Notes: generated by a model not told the origin, from the sequence alone. A stretch of 64,000 nucleotides of DNA from Apostichopus japonicus (GCF_037975245.1 NC_092577.1:24859398-24923397); one strand, 5' to 3'; counted from the first letter of the stretch, positions 1-12,690 are shown. Made by a program: numbers and translations.

Positions 1-820
1 AATCACGGTCTGCCACCATCTCATGGCGACGTGGCTAACTGCACATCTTCAAGGTTCTTGTGAACTTTTGCGTGGAAGTGACAGGCCCTCCTTTTGTCAC
101 ATTTTTATAACTTTTGTACACGATGGGTTAATATTGTGAAATCATATTTAGTGCTACAGTTCGGAATATTAGTGATGCAGATTCTTTCTCTGGGAAGTTT
201 TGCAAGAAACAGAAAACATTGAAAATACGTTCGTACAAAATGTCCTTCCTCTGAGACATTATGGAGATTTGAGGTAACGAATGAGGCAAAATGTTATACT
301 TTTCTGTTGTATTTGTTATTTTTTTCTTGGGGGAGGGGGTTAAGGGGGAAACCACAAATTTCGGGGGGGGGGCGTGGTTAGGGAGTGGCCGCCCCTGGAA
401 ATGTGTTGCACAGATGTAACATCGCCACTTATTTACTGGCCCAGATTAAAACACATGGCCATATGTAAGACTGGTGTTTTAATGATAATAAGAATGTAAG
501 CACAGTTACAGGTATTCATTTAAAGGTTCCAATAAAGTTGTAATAAACTATTTCCTTCTTATTTTCGATTTTTGAAAATTTACTCTGTTTTACCCACAGT
601 CTAAATGTGACTACAGAAAAAAAGCTAAAATTCCTTACTTATATATATAATGGTCATTTGTACATGATTCATGTGGAAGCATTTCATTTTTCACGTAGCT
701 CAAAGGTCATTTGCGAAGGTCACATTGTATGCCATTCATCGAGTAAATATTGTATCGCTAACCAACTGGTGAAATACCACTGCCATGGAAATAGGACATG
801 TTAATATTCCAAATTTGTTG
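1..820. other. Intergenic, no gene recognised
   Basis: Only short open frames occur and none resembles a known protein. The stretch near 360-400 is G-rich and resembles a fragment of a dispersed repeat also glimpsed near 40.0 kb. I see no promoter, RNA gene or clear repeat boundary. Confidence 0.4.
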
Positions 821-859
821 TGACCCTGCAGACAATCAATTGTGAATATTACATTTTTG

Positions 860-1280
860 GGTAAATTCATCTTCAATTTGTTGTTTATTTCGCAGTTTGA
901 AACTGTGAATATTACATATCTTTGTAAATTTATTTACAATAAATTGTCAATTTAACAGTTTTAATATGTACATTTTACATTTTTTGGTATATTCATTTAC
1001 AATTTATTGTTAATTTCACAGTTTTCATCTGTATATATTACATATTGTTGTAAATTAATTTACAAGAAATGGTTAATTTTACATTTTTCAACTGTAAATA
1101 TTGCAGTTTTCGGTAAATATCTTTACATTAATTTGTAATTTGAATTACCAAAAATGGTAAAGTTGACAGTTTTTAACTGTTTTTTCATTTACAAGTGATT
1201 GTAAAATTTACAAATTCTTTTTGGCATTTTAGCTGACAGCCATTTCACTGTAAAATTTACAATTTTTTTTTACAGTGTAC
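860..1280. repeat. AT-rich imperfect tandem repeat with TGTAAA/TTTACA palindromes
   Basis: A unit of roughly 60-65 bp recurs about six times. Each carries an ACAGTTTT or AACTGT box, a TTACAT or TGTAAAT box, and the pair TGTAAAT..ATTTACA, so each unit can fold on itself. The array ends in a T-run followed by TTTACAGTGTAC. Copies are diverged. It could be the body or sub-terminal array of a non-autonomous DNA transposon; no outer inverted ends or target duplication were identified. Confidence 0.55.
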
Positions 1281-2015
1281 CTAGCTGAATTTATCTACCG
1301 ATATAAGCACAAGAATGGTGACATCTTTTCAGCTTTCATTATGGACGTTGCAAAGCTGTATAATCCTGATCTTTAGGTAAGTCTATTTTTTTTTTAATAT
1401 TCCTTACTATGATACGATGATAACATAAAAACATTATGAAATAATTCATCATTAAATGAATATCATTCGTCATTCAAAATCATCAGAATATCCCACATTG
1501 CCGACAATATTTCGAACTTACTTTCAACGAATTGAGTTACAGCATATACAGGTTTACTTGGGTAATCACATTTTCATTCAGACCTTTAGTATAGCCAACA
1601 TACAAAACTAAGTCAGTACAATCTATTCCTCAGTTCAAGCGATATAAGCCGCTACTTAAAGAGGAAAGAAGCAAGTGTATTTACAACCGCACACAACATA
1701 AAGGAGAAGAAGTCAGACATTACTTGTATAATTATAAGCGTGGTTCTCTTCTCAAATTAACGCTCATTTTAGTTTACAACATCTTCGACATCAGAGCAAG
1801 CTAAACCTAAGGAAAATATAATCTATGACATATTAGTCAATATGCCTTTAACGAAAGCTTTGAAAATTTCACGACAAAATCATAGGACGTGGTCCATGTT
1901 GCACCGACGCCTGACAGAGGTTCAATTTGATTTTAAGACAACTTTTTTTCCAACCGATGGATTTTTTTTTTCAATTCCGTCCGTAAGCACTTCAGTATGA
2001 TACGTTGTGACGTCA
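1281..2015. other. Intergenic, no gene recognised
   Basis: AT-rich sequence with homopolymer T tracts and no convincing reading frame. It lies just upstream of the DUF3987-like pseudogene and may hold its lost 5' exons, but nothing in it can be called. Confidence 0.3.
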
Positions 2016-2019
2016 TTGG

Positions 2020-4137
2020 TAGTTGCAACGGCTTGTACCCTTAGCTCCGGTCGCGTCGTTGGTGATTAATCGGAACCAAAACGTCCAACCCAACTTCTAT
2101 GCGATTTTTATTGAACCGCCGTCGACCGGAAAATCACAAGCCCTGAAATTGGCCGGAAAATGCCCCCTACAGGAACTGAAAACCTCACGTAAATTAGAGT
2201 ACAGTTTGTTGGAAAAGACTACCTCGGCAGGATTGCGAAAACGTTTGTCAGATGGAAATGGGGCCATTATTATTTCGCCAGAAGTTAGTGAAGTACTAAT
2301 GCAGTTAATAAAAGGCGACAAGGATAACCACACAGACACCTCCTTATTATGTGAATTATTCAGCGGAGAGTCATCTTGAATGACATTAGCCACAACTCAA
2401 CAAAGGGAAATCCTCGATTATCAAATGTTGCCAATGGTTTAACTTTTAGCAGCGATGGACATGGGGCAGGGATTACTAGACCGTTTCATTTTATTAGTGC
2501 CAGTTTGTTTACGACCGTCTCCCGAAGAAACCATTGCGGCAATTCATACTCTGTCGGATATGACACTTAAAGATATAAGCAAAGTTCTTGAAACAATCTT
2601 TGATAATCACTTAAACGAAAAGGAATATCAGTTTTCCGGTGAAACAAAGGGACTATACAATGAATTGACTAAATCATTCATAAATTAACTAAATGAAGCT
2701 TTAATTACAGGAAATGTACCACCAAAATCAAAGAAAATGGACATTATTAGCCGTATGGCCCTCGTTCTACATGTATTGGACCACACTGTTTTAGAACTTT
2801 TAGCGGGAACGGAAAACCCATCTTGTCCCCCTGCATAAATTTCACCTGAGACTTTTAAGAGAGCTGTAAAAGTTACGGAGTATAGAATCTCAAAGATGCA
2901 TTATGATGAATGTAAGTATATATTTAAGATCTTTATAAATATTAGTCTTTATAAATCATCACTTCAATTAATACATAACAGTTCTCTTCAATACTGATAT
3001 TTCTGTCGTTTTTTGGCCCCCCATAGGAAAACGAGACATCTTTTCGCCCCCAAATTCATACAACGTTTAGAGGGTACATACGAATTTGATCACAACCTCC
3101 CTCACCGGGCTAATTCCTTTATTTTATAGGAGCACGGAGCTCGTCAAGCAAGTAAACTTTGGCGATTTTTCACCCATTGACTTAGCACGTATAACTAAGT
3201 TCTCTTCAAATTCAAAGAAACATAAATCAACGAAATTACTAAACAGGAAACGGCTCTAGTTCTAAGATTGCTCAAATTGGAGGGATTATCGCAGGTGTGA
3301 ATACATGTTTAAGACGTTCATTTTTGTTAAAGCGGAAATGACATGAACAACCTCGACTGTCATGATACCATCCTAGTTAATGTACAGTAGGTGTGAATAA
3401 ATCTTAGATGTAACCATTTCAATGACTTTTAATAATGACTATTAATGCGCGTGTTGAAATATACTGGATATTTTACTACATGTGTTGTATTCTGCAATTG
3501 TACCAGTTGCAACAAGTGATGACTTAATCGGCATTTTTTTAATAATTACTCGTCAAGAATGTCACAAAATTAATCAAAATTAACTCTTTTGCAGATACAT
3601 CTTGCCCCCCCCCCCCAGAAAAAAATACGACAGTTAACATTATTTGTGCTAAATATTTCCATGTATTACATCAAAAGTTGTAATTAATTACGTACAACTT
3701 GGGAAAACTTTTAATAAATGGTAATAATAATGGTAAAAAAAATATCCATTAAATAAAAATTTCAACTTTTTAACACCCCAAACCTAAACATATTTGCATA
3801 TGGCCAAATTTTAAATCTTGCAGTGAATCAAGAAGCATTATTTATCACTTTCAATCCTTTTTTTTTTACTACAGGTTATCGATGAAATTGTTGTCACCAA
3901 AGCCCAGGACCATATTGCACCGCACGCTCATTTAAGCAAGTAGGCCCAAAACGACTTCGCTCCGTTACACCTGCCGAGTTTAAAAACACTATTCAGACCC
4001 TCGCAGCCTTTGGAAATATGGTGCAAATAAGAGTACCTCGCTCAGCAAATAAGGTCTCTGTCTTTTGCAACCAATCCGCGACACCTGGCCCATTTGATCA
4101 GTACAATGAAGCCTACCAAAAACCTTCTCCAGCAGCT
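2020..4137 (+). pseudogene. DUF3987-like P-loop ATPase/helicase, decayed
   Basis: One frame (2023-2910) reads as a P-loop protein. It has a Walker A-like EPPSTGKSQAL about 30 residues in, then ISPEVSEVLMQL and SLLCELFSGES, and downstream MDMGQGLLDRFILLVP. This order resembles bacterial/viral-type DUF3987 primase-helicases that also occur in animal repeat families. The frame is interrupted by stops near 2377, 2437, 2686 and 2836, which are isolated nonsense changes because homology resumes in the same frame. A donor-like GTAAGTAT follows at about 2911. A second part follows an acceptor-like CTACAG near 3873 (3930-4137, RSVTPAEFKNTIQTLAAFGN), in a shifted frame. No function is expected now. The family call rests on motif memory only. 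Confidence 0.5.
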
Positions 4138-4254
4138 TGAACTGAAAACATCCAAAATAGATTAGCAGAAGAGGGATACTAACAATTTGTAACTCAAGCA
4201 ACTTTTACGATTTTCATAAAAGCTTGAAATCTTTTTTTCCATTTTTTTTTTACT

Positions 4255-4468
4255 AACGTTTGTAACTTTTTACATTTCTTAATTTTCTATTGTGGTAGTG
4301 CGTCGCTGCCTTAAATGTAGAATTCCAAAATTGTTTAATAAGCTTTGTGACTTTTTACATCCCACACTTTTCTATTGTGGTAGTGCTTCGCTGCCTTAAA
4401 TCTAGCATTCAAAAATTGTTTAATAACCATTGTAACTTTTTACTATGCTATTGTGGTAGTGCTTAGAC
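4255..4468. repeat. Tandem repeat, ~86-bp unit, about 2.4 copies
   Basis: The phrase CTATTGTGGTAGTGC recurs three times (near 4287, 4370 and 4443). The surrounding TGTAACTTTTTACA and AAATTGTTTAATAA blocks repeat with it at 84-86 bp spacing. The third copy is truncated. It lies directly after the DUF3987-like pseudogene and may be that element's 3' region. Confidence 0.7.
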
Positions 4469-6190
4469 ATTCGGCATTATTTACTGTACAAAGTTAGTTT
4501 TCAGAATTTTTCCAAACATGATAAAGTGAGTTTGGTATATTTTCTTTCATTAATACAACATATACTTCTTATGTTATACGATTACTTACGGAGACAAAAA
4601 CAATAAAGATTTTGAGGCATAGCCCATTGCTTGTCCCCCATACCCGCCCAACTATAATTGCTTTAGTATTTCAATAATTACTTTGTAGCCCGTTGGGTGT
4701 CGCCCCAAACTCTCAGGTTCTTGTATGCCTCTGACTCTGTTATCTCTTGTCATTACTTAAAACCAAGGCTACACGGTGCAGTCCGTTGGATATCCTTTAC
4801 AACCAAAGGTTTCTACTTCACTTTAAAGATTACATCAGAAAGTCATTCAAGCCCCCATTCCACCGCTTCTGACTTTGTAGCTCGTCGGCTTTACTACCCC
4901 GTAGGCCTTTGGATATCGCCACACATCCTTAGGTTCTTTAGGCCACGAGAATGAAAAGCTACCGCACGAAAAATTTCATTACCAAAAAATTAAACAAATC
5001 CAAATCGCGCACAGCGGAAACACGATCTATTTATCGCGTATATGCAGCTATGAAAACAGTATCATCGCTTTGCCAGTGTTGCGGCGTCGTCGGGGTCACA
5101 GGTCAAATCGCTCCAACCGCACCGACCAATGGGCACATCGGATTCTCGCAATGTCTCCACGCGCGCGCGCGCGCGCGTTGATACCATGAATTGTTCTCGT
5201 GGAACGAAACCTAAGTATTCCTTTCAATCTTTTATACATACCTATAGTTTCAAGACTCGAATTGTTGAAATAAAAGGGCTAAACTATAACAAAGTTTATT
5301 GACATTGCATACGATATACAAATATTGATGGATGGCATGATCACAATGTGAAATTTTACGATTCACTGGTCGATGTTCGGCGGTGTTTTTGATCGTCTCC
5401 ATTGTAATGCTAAAGCATAGGATAACAAGCAGTCGATCTAGGAATAGTCTACGTACGTACGGAGTCAGACTGTTCCAGGTCAATGCACTGTAGTGACCAA
5501 GTCATGTAGGCTGTCATTGTCACTGTGTGTACATCATGTTGCAGACAGGAGCCCGGTTCTATTTTAACATTTTTATAAATTCTATGCATCCCCATCCAGC
5601 TAGCCTAGTACTAGTAGCAGTTGTGTTTGAAAGCCAGGGTTTTATTCTCCCCTACCGTGATAGCAAACATGGCATTTTGAAGTCGTTTATATACCACTTG
5701 TGTGAATGGTTTATGTAGATAGCTACGCATGCGCAGTTGTGTTTGAAAGCCTGGGTTTTATTCTCCTTACTGTGAATAAAAAGCAGCGATTTTAAAGCGT
5801 TGGTTGTTGTGCATGAATTTTTTGCCCCGGCCCACTTTTAGGAAAGGTGTGGAAATTTTTCGTCATGATACGTATCGCGATACGAATCGTATCGTGACCA
5901 AGTATCGCGATACGTATCGTATCGCAAGAATGTCGTATCGTGACACCCCTAGCTGTATCCTCCCTTTATTTATTTTTTGTTTCCTTTTGCACATGACTTC
6001 TCATCGCTTTTGGTATTAAAAAAGATGGATGATCACAATAAATTATATTTTGATCATCCATCCTTTTCACTAAATATAAACAAATCCACAATTATTTTTT
6101 ATCTTAAAATAAATCAGCAATTATTGCCATAACAAATATTATCTACTGGATGTACAGTAATTGAACCCCCTGTAATATTTTCACATTTTA
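4469..6190. other. Intergenic with small repeats
   Basis: No supported gene. It contains a (CG)n microsatellite at about 5160-5178. A 44-bp direct repeat occurs at about 5619-5662 and 5732-5776 (shared GCAGTTGTGTTTGAAAGCC). A palindromic cluster at 5868-5947 is listed separately. Open frames here have no recognisable motif. Confidence 0.45.
5866..5947. repeat. Palindromic GTATCGCGATAC cluster
   Basis: The perfect palindrome GTATCGCGATAC occurs twice, interleaved with CGTATCGTATCG words and ending in GTATCGTGACACCCC. Such dense self-complementary GATAC words can form alternative hairpins. They may be one end of an old DNA transposon, but no partner end was found in this window. Confidence 0.6.
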
Positions 6191-6193
6191 CAG

Positions 6194-6780
6194 ATGGCAG
6201 GACAGGTTGCTATATGCATAAGTCTTCAGGAAAGGAAAATTGTTTGCCCTTGGAAGTTTGTAAGGTTGTCCCATATCAGTTACACCTATGGTCAACTCTG
6301 GCATGACATACTCGATGGTCCGTTGGCAACTACGTTCGAATTGGACCTTCCTTGCCAAAAATTTTTGTTCAAGGAAGCAACTGCCACTCTCGCCTTGGAA
6401 TCAACTAATAAGATCACAGGGAATGCAGAGACCGATCTTATAGAGGTCGTCACCATGCGTTTCTTCTCTATAATCATTCAGCACTCGACACCGTGTGCCA
6501 CATGCCTCCCCACTCCAGAGCGGGCACTCTCTCAGTGGATGCAACAGCCAACAGAGCCATTCCTGAGCCTGTACAGGAACCTAAGAGCAACTTCACCAGG
6601 CTAAGAAACAAGGTTCTCGCCCACTTCAAAGAGAAGGGTTGCAGCTTCCCCCAAAATGCAGGGAAAGGAGCGTTTACATTTGTATGGAGGCTCTGTAACA
6701 TGATATTTTATATGGATGGTCAATATAGCAAATTAGAGACTGTAATTTCGAAGGAGAAGATTGTTCCCCCAGTGGGTTGA
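6194..6780 (+). pseudogene. Unrecognised coding remnant
   Basis: Two overlapping open frames (6194-6604 and 6493-6780) together look like one protein with a frameshift near 6500-6600. The first has a Trp- and Leu-rich segment (YTYGQLWHDIL), the second a basic helical stretch (FTRLRNKVLAHFKEKG). I do not recognise the family. It sits between repeats, has no clear start context or splice sites, and may be a fragment of a mobile element. Confidence 0.25.
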
Positions 6781-7055
6781 TGTGCTCATGTGTTAACTTT
6801 TACACAAAGCGGAGACCTGGTGATGGAGCATTTAGTTGTTGGTCTCATTCTTGCAGGGCCATCAGGTGTGACCAGCGGATATCTTTCCCCTGAAACTAAA
6901 CGTAGAACAAGAAGCAATGGAATGTAAGAGCTTTTACTCATCTACGAAAGCATGACTTTAGGAATCAATGATAAACACTATGGAAGCACTGAGGTTCAGT
7001 CTTTGAATTTGGTTGAAAAATGATAAACTGCCAATAGTCCTTTAGCAAGACAATT

Positions 7056-8950
7056 TATGCGGGATATAAACGGCACTGCCACGGCCAAACGGCACTACCG
7101 AACCATCCCATTCTGAAAAGCGAAACTCAGGTCAAGCGAGTCAATAAAACATACGCAGAGACAAAACGCCCAACCCCCCACTCAAACATTCAAAAAACCA
7201 CAAAAGGACGACCAGCACGGAGCGAAACGAAAAACCCCTCCCCAGCACACCACCGTCCAAAAAAGGCAGCCAATCGCCTTCAATCTGAAGGCGAATGTCA
7301 GACTTCACCGCCTCCAGGACTGCCTGCCAACTGGCAAATTTCCCCCTAAAAACCACAATAGAGCAAACAAAAAGAATGCTATGCAAAACAGCAACCGAAC
7401 AAACTGGAGGGTCTACCCCATATAAAATAAAGCCCTGCCCTACCGACCATGAACGGTCTCCCGTAACACGGTCGGTCCAGGTCTGGAACCACTCCCATAA
7501 GTTAATTACAAAGCAACAATGCCAAAAAACATGAGCGGTACTCTCTAAGCTGTCACAGCCGGTCCTTGGGCACAGTCCATCACCCAATCGCCAATGATAT
7601 CTTTTTAGGTTGGTCACCAAGGCACCGTGTGAAATTCTCCATGTAAGATCACGGAGCCTGCAACCCTTCAGCCTTGAATGCACCGAACGCCATACTTCGG
7701 CAGAATGACGTCCCTGGACAATAATTGCATTCAAGGCCCTATCCCGCAACGAACTGTGAACGAGGGCCGGCCGTGACAGGTCAACAGGGGGCAACTCAAT
7801 CAGAGCGGAGCAGATGACACGCACCACCCTGTTTGGAGTACTACTGTGCGGTTCTCTGTTGCTAAACAGCGCCGGGACCCATCGACGCAGGTGCAAACCG
7901 CCCCAAAAACGGACAAAATATGAACAAGGCAACCCTGGGTCAGTCACCGCTACAAACAATTGTTTAAATAACAAAGAGGTTAATTTACTTCCCAGATGAA
8001 CCACCCCTAGTGCCCCCTTCTCAGTTTTTGGTACAATACCGCCCTCTTGACCAGCTCTGTACCACCCGACCAAATGAATGAAAATATCGCTCTCTCCAAC
8101 CGCACCAGGACGCGACGCGGAATTGGGTACACCGCGCCCGGGTACCACAAGATTGGCGAAACGAAACGATTAATAACGGTGACTTTCCCCAAGATCGAAA
8201 GCCAGCGGGTGCAAAAGTTTCGAGCCTGCTCTCAAAAACCTCAGCCCTCTCGTTCCAGGTGACATCACAAGGTGCATCGTAGCCGAACCATATACCATTA
8301 ATTTTGATATTCTGATCCGACCACGCCGCACCGAATGGTAAATCTCTGTATCTCCAGCTACCAAGACGAAGGCCCTTTGTCTTTCCCGGATTCAACTTCG
8401 CCCCGGTAGCTCTGTCAAAGATAGATAAATCCTGCGAGAGGGCACGAAAGGAGCCCAGACTCGAAACTACACACGTGACGTCATTAGCATATTTAATACA
8501 TTTTACTTTGGCACCCCTGGCACAACGAATGGGGCAAGTCTGAAGTCCCTTTCCAAAAGACGAGAGAGCGACTCGCTAAACAAAACATAAAGTAATGGAG
8601 ACAGAGGGCACCCTTGGCGCACCCCCCTCTCTACGTCAAAAACCTCCGAACAAAACCCATTTACGATTACAGAACTGACACTTTCCTGATACAAAACAGA
8701 AATCCATTTACGAAAATTTGGATGCATCTTAAACGTCTCCAAAACCTTCATTAAAAAACCGCGATCCACCATGTGAAAGGCCTTCTGCTGGTCAAGAGAC
8801 ACCAATGCACATGGCAGATCACGCTCAATAACAAATTCGGTGAAGTCGCGCATCAACCACAAGTTCTGCTGGATGCAATGACCCTTCACTACACAAGTCT
8901 GGAGGTCACCCACAAGATGCGGCATAGCCAGTGCAAGGCGGTTGCACAAA
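7056..8950 (-). mobile_element. Tx1-like non-LTR retrotransposon, 5'-truncated dead copy
   Basis: The minus strand encodes the RT and C-terminal part of the same ORF2 found intact in the 28.7-33.6 kb copy. Homology begins at the CNRLALAMPHLV segment and continues to the 3' end near 7056. Reading needs at least two frame changes (9009-8503, 8395-8021, 8148-7141). The RT catalytic YADD box is changed to YAND (near 8490), so even an unbroken protein would be inactive. Compared with the other copy there are small deletions near 7270 and 7350. The C-terminal CPRTGC..H.FWHC zinc-like motif remains. Homology stops abruptly at about 8950, typical of incomplete reverse transcription. No convincing target duplication is visible. 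Confidence 0.85.
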
Positions 8951-9009
8951 GTTCTGCCTTTGCAGAAGAATAACGTCGGGATACCTTTAGAGCCTACCTC
9001 TTTGTTCAA

Positions 9010-9560
9010 CTCGCTATTGTGTTCTAAACGGCTTAGTAAAAGCTTGACCGCGGCTTGTGAATATTACTGTATAGCGTGGAGGAAAGTTTGGGGACAGTGT
9101 GCACTCAAGTGTGACTCATTATCTGCTTGTAGCTGTGCTCATTATAGCCGCGGAAAAATCAACCGGCCCGGACATGGCGGTTAGATTTGCGTGGCTTCCC
9201 TAACTCTTCTCTGGAAATCATTCAGCATGTTGTGGAGCTTTGTGGAGCTTTATTGTTTTGGTTCTGTTAGCCTTTGGGTCCGTGTCCTTTTCACGTCACG
9301 TTAAACGCTATATTTTTATACATTTGTGGGTTAGTGAGAGATTTCTGTTTGTGGGTTTTCAGTTGGGTTTTTGGTGTTTGTTAAACAGACTGGCATTGTT
9401 TTTGGTTTTGTTGACCTTTGGTCCGTGTCCGTTTCTTTGCACGTAAAAAGCACAGCATGTTGTTTACTGATCCTGTATCTGTAAACCCTACCAGTCTGTC
9501 AGAAGATCCCGAAAAGACTAAACCACATTTCATTTTCATTTCGTGTAATACTAGTGTCAC
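9010..9560. other. Spacer with an imperfect direct repeat
   Basis: The phrases TTTGGTCCGTGTCCGTTTC and a close variant occur near 9270 and 9415, each preceded by TTGTTTTGGTT and followed by CACGT. This gives a ~145-bp diverged direct repeat. AGCATGTTGT is also repeated at its edges. No coding signal is convincing. Confidence 0.45.
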
Positions 9561-9566
9561 ATTTTC

Positions 9567-10640
9567 TTAAATATCTGCTGATGGGGCAGCGTTCTCTTCT
9601 GCAACATGCTTCATAATTTCTGGTGTGAATCCAACACCAGCTTTGCAGAAATGAACATACTTATGAATGAAACTTCGAAGAGGCAATAGGCCGCTCTGTC
9701 GCAATAAATTATATTTAGCAGGTGACTTGGCATGAATGGCTACACACACCATTTCAAAATGTCTGGATGCCATCTCCATCGATTTTACGGTTTTTTCATT
9801 TTTAATTTTTTTTTGGGCTGTTCGGGTTCTGTCATGAATATTTTCTTTATGATGGTGCTCTCTTCGTCTCCTAGGACCACTCCTTCCTGACTGAACAGTT
9901 TTGCACATTTCTCTTCCAAACGAGATATGTCCCTTAAGGTGCTTTTGTTTATGTGCCATTTTAGCTTAAGCTTTACATCTTTTTCAGCACTGGTCAAGAA
10001 ATCACTTCGAGTACTACAACTGAGAATCACATATCATTTGGTTTCCCGCGCATTCAACTCCGTTTTAAAAAGAAGTCACTTTTGTACTGTGTGCACACGC
10101 TACAACGCTTCCCTGAAGTACAAACATGCTTGCAACTATTGTGTGTTATTGTCTTAACTGTAGACGAACCGAAATAAATGAAGTTTTCAATGATGAGATT
10201 CTTCTGCAGCTGATCATATTCTTCATCTGTGAAGATGCCATGATTTCTGTCGCAGATGGAAACGTGGCAAACACATGCCAAGAGTTTGTCTCCATTGACT
10301 TCTTTGGTTTACAAACATGCGCTTCCTGGGGCATGTTCCATAGGTATCTACCTGAATACTGAAGCATGTACTGCCAACCATCCAAGAACCAGCCAAACAA
10401 CCAGCCAAACTGCTTACCGTTGGTCAAGATGATAGTGGATTTCTCTGTGCTCCCACTTTGTTCTCCAGCAGACGATACATTATTTTCCGTGCACAAAGTA
10501 CAATTCTCTGAATGAGCCTTATAATCCTTTAAAGTAATGTTAAGATCTGCCTTTTGACTTTTATTGTCTTTCTTCTTCCATCTTTGAAGTTTAAAGGCAC
10601 AGCATTGGCAAACAAATTCTGGATGCACTCCTTTTGTATC
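9567..10640 (-). pseudogene. Decayed Cys-rich transposase-like gene
   Basis: Several minus-strand frames appear to be parts of one decayed protein. From N to C terminus: a possible zinc module (HPEFVCQCC...HSENCTLC, 10628 down to ~10480); a second cysteine segment (CKHVCTSGKRCSVCTQYKS, ~10100); a coiled-coil-like stretch (10030-9785); and a segment ending LPLRSFIHKYVHF..GVGFTPEIMKHV (~9640), which resembles the region after the THAP domain in P-element-type transposases. Frames shift at least three times. I cannot place the family firmly and no catalytic core is seen. It is probably a remnant of a DNA transposon. Confidence 0.4.
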
Positions 10641-10884
10641 CTGGCTTAAATCTACAGATCAAAAGTTCGAAGTGGGCACTAGCTATAACTACAGAAAGGG
10701 AAAAGATAACACAGAAGAGGGGCAGTGCAGGAATGCCATAATTCATTCTAACTTTATGCCATCTGTAATCCTTTATTTATTCTAGCACCATTCATTTTTA
10801 GAATTCTGGAACAATTGACTCATAATGTCAAATGACCTGTTAAACCTCCAAAAACAAATAAACACAACAACTCATTCATTGGCC

Positions 10885-12690
10885 TCCGTCCGTCTCAGAA
10901 GACGATGGGTTGCGCCTTGCTGCTAAAGAACACGATCAATAGATGACTGTAAAGGCCAATCCTGGAGTGGCAGTCTTTCGTGCAGGTGTTGCAGATGAAA
11001 GTAGTGTCAGGTGGTGAGACTAATGCCTTCATCTTCTCTCGCTTAGATGTCCGTTTCTTGCAACGGTCTTCCTCAGCTCTGTTTATTCCTGATTTAAGGC
11101 CAAAACGCCAGGCTGAGCGCTTTGATGCTATGTCGTCCCAGCTGTTGATGTCGATGTTTGCTGACTGAAGATCCCTCTTACACGAGTAAGACACCTGTAA
11201 TGTAGATGGGGGCGGCCTCTGGGACGGGCGCCACATTCCAGCTGTCCATACAAGAGGTCCTTTGGGATACGACCCTCCTCCATTCGATGGACATGGCCAA
11301 GCCATCTTGGTGTTAAGTGTCAATTTTTCCCCTACACTCTCTTCTGAAGCTTGGACATCACTGCAGCTGCATTACCAATGCCAGCATTAATCTCAGCGTC
11401 CAGACTCACATTACTTGATATTATAGAGCCCAGGTATCTGAAGTTGTCAACTGTCTCAAGCCTGAAATCGTTGACTGAAATGATGGGAGGTATGGGCGCA
11501 TCCTGTGTCATGACCTCTGTTTTCTATATACAGATGGTCAATGCAAATTCTTTGCAAGCATGGCCGAATTGATCCATGAGTCGCTGAAGGCCATCATTGG
11601 TGTGACTGACGAGGGCTGCGTCATCGGCGAACAGCATTTCCCTTATCAAGACACGGGTTATTTTGGTATTTGCACGCAATCGGGGCAAATTATACAGCTT
11701 GCCACCATGCCGAGTGTGGATGTAAACACCATCAGAGGAGGACTGGAATGCGTAGGTCAGCAGGAGGGAGATAAAGATGCCGAAGAGTGTCGGAGCGCAC
11801 AGTGCCCTTCATGTTGTTGTGGAATAACATAATGATGCTGAGAAGTATTGGTGGACAGCCGATCCTCTGTAACAATTTCAAGAGTCCGCTGCGGCTGACG
11901 AGATCAAAGGTCTTGGTCAGGTCAACAAAAGCTACGTACAATGGTTGACGTTGCACCCTGCATTTTTCTTCTAACTGTCTGACGCAAAAGATCATGTCGG
12001 TGGTGGATCTGCCGGAACGGAAGCCACACTGTGATTCTGGGTAGACACGATCCGCTAATGTCTGTAGTCGGTTCAGGGCAACTCTGGCGAACAGCTTGCC
12101 AACAATGCTCAGGAGGGAGATTCCGCGATAGTTGTTACAATCGCTCCGATCACCTTTATTGTTGAAAAGAGTTACGATCCTGGCATCTCTTATGTCTTGC
12201 GGCACCTCACCTTCCTTCCAACAGAGACAGAGGAGTTCGTAAAGATGGGGCAAGAGCTGGTTTCCCTTTCTTGGTGATCTCGGGAGGGATGGCATCATTT
12301 CCTGGGGCTTGACCACTCGCCAAGCCATTGATGGCCTTTTCTAGTTCTGATGCGGTGGGCTCTTTGTCGAGTTCGTCCAGGGTTGGTAGGGCTGGAATGT
12401 TGTTGATGACTTCCTCTGAAACGGTGTTCTCTGTAGAGTAGAGCTCATAGTAATGCTCCACCCATCTTTCCAACTGTTTTCTGCGGTCTGTAATGACCTG
12501 ACCTGATTTAGCTTTCAGCGGGGCTGTTTTCTTCACAGCTGGGCCAGCGGCTTTCTTAATGCCCTCATACATAACTCTGATGTTACCCGTGTCAGATGCC
12601 TGTTCAATGGATGAGCATAGCTGAAGCCAATAGTCGTTTGCACATTTTCTAGCGATCGCTTGGCTTTCACATGTTGGCTTACCTCATGTA
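10885..12690 (-). mobile_element. Non-LTR retrotransposon RT, 5'-truncated and frameshifted
   Basis: The minus strand carries a LINE ORF2 from the linker through the RT to the C-terminal zinc finger; the endonuclease is absent. Recognisable in order: a linker (12572-12207, ATELEKA-like and GLASGQAPGNDAIPPEI), the RT fingers (CNNYRGISLLSIVGK, ~12150), ESQCGFRSGRSTTDM, the palm FVDLTKTFD (~11920), and the catalytic FADDAALV at ~11615. A C-terminal ICNTCTKDCHSRIGLYSH finger lies near 10960. Frames change near 12250, 11750 and 11340. The clade is unassigned; it resembles RTE/Jockey-group elements common in marine invertebrates. It is a different lineage from the two Tx1-like copies here. Confidence 0.8.

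Noticed and set aside
7141-8148. A 335-codon open frame that might be a host gene
   Set aside because: It is the RT C-terminal region of a Tx1-like LINE and aligns with the 28.7-33.6 kb copy; frameshifts and the YAND box show it is a dead retroelement.
7038-8965. Target duplication for the truncated LINE (CCTTTAGCAAGACAAT vs CCTTTGCAGAAGAATA)
   Set aside because: Too many mismatches and uncertain borders; not reported as a duplication.
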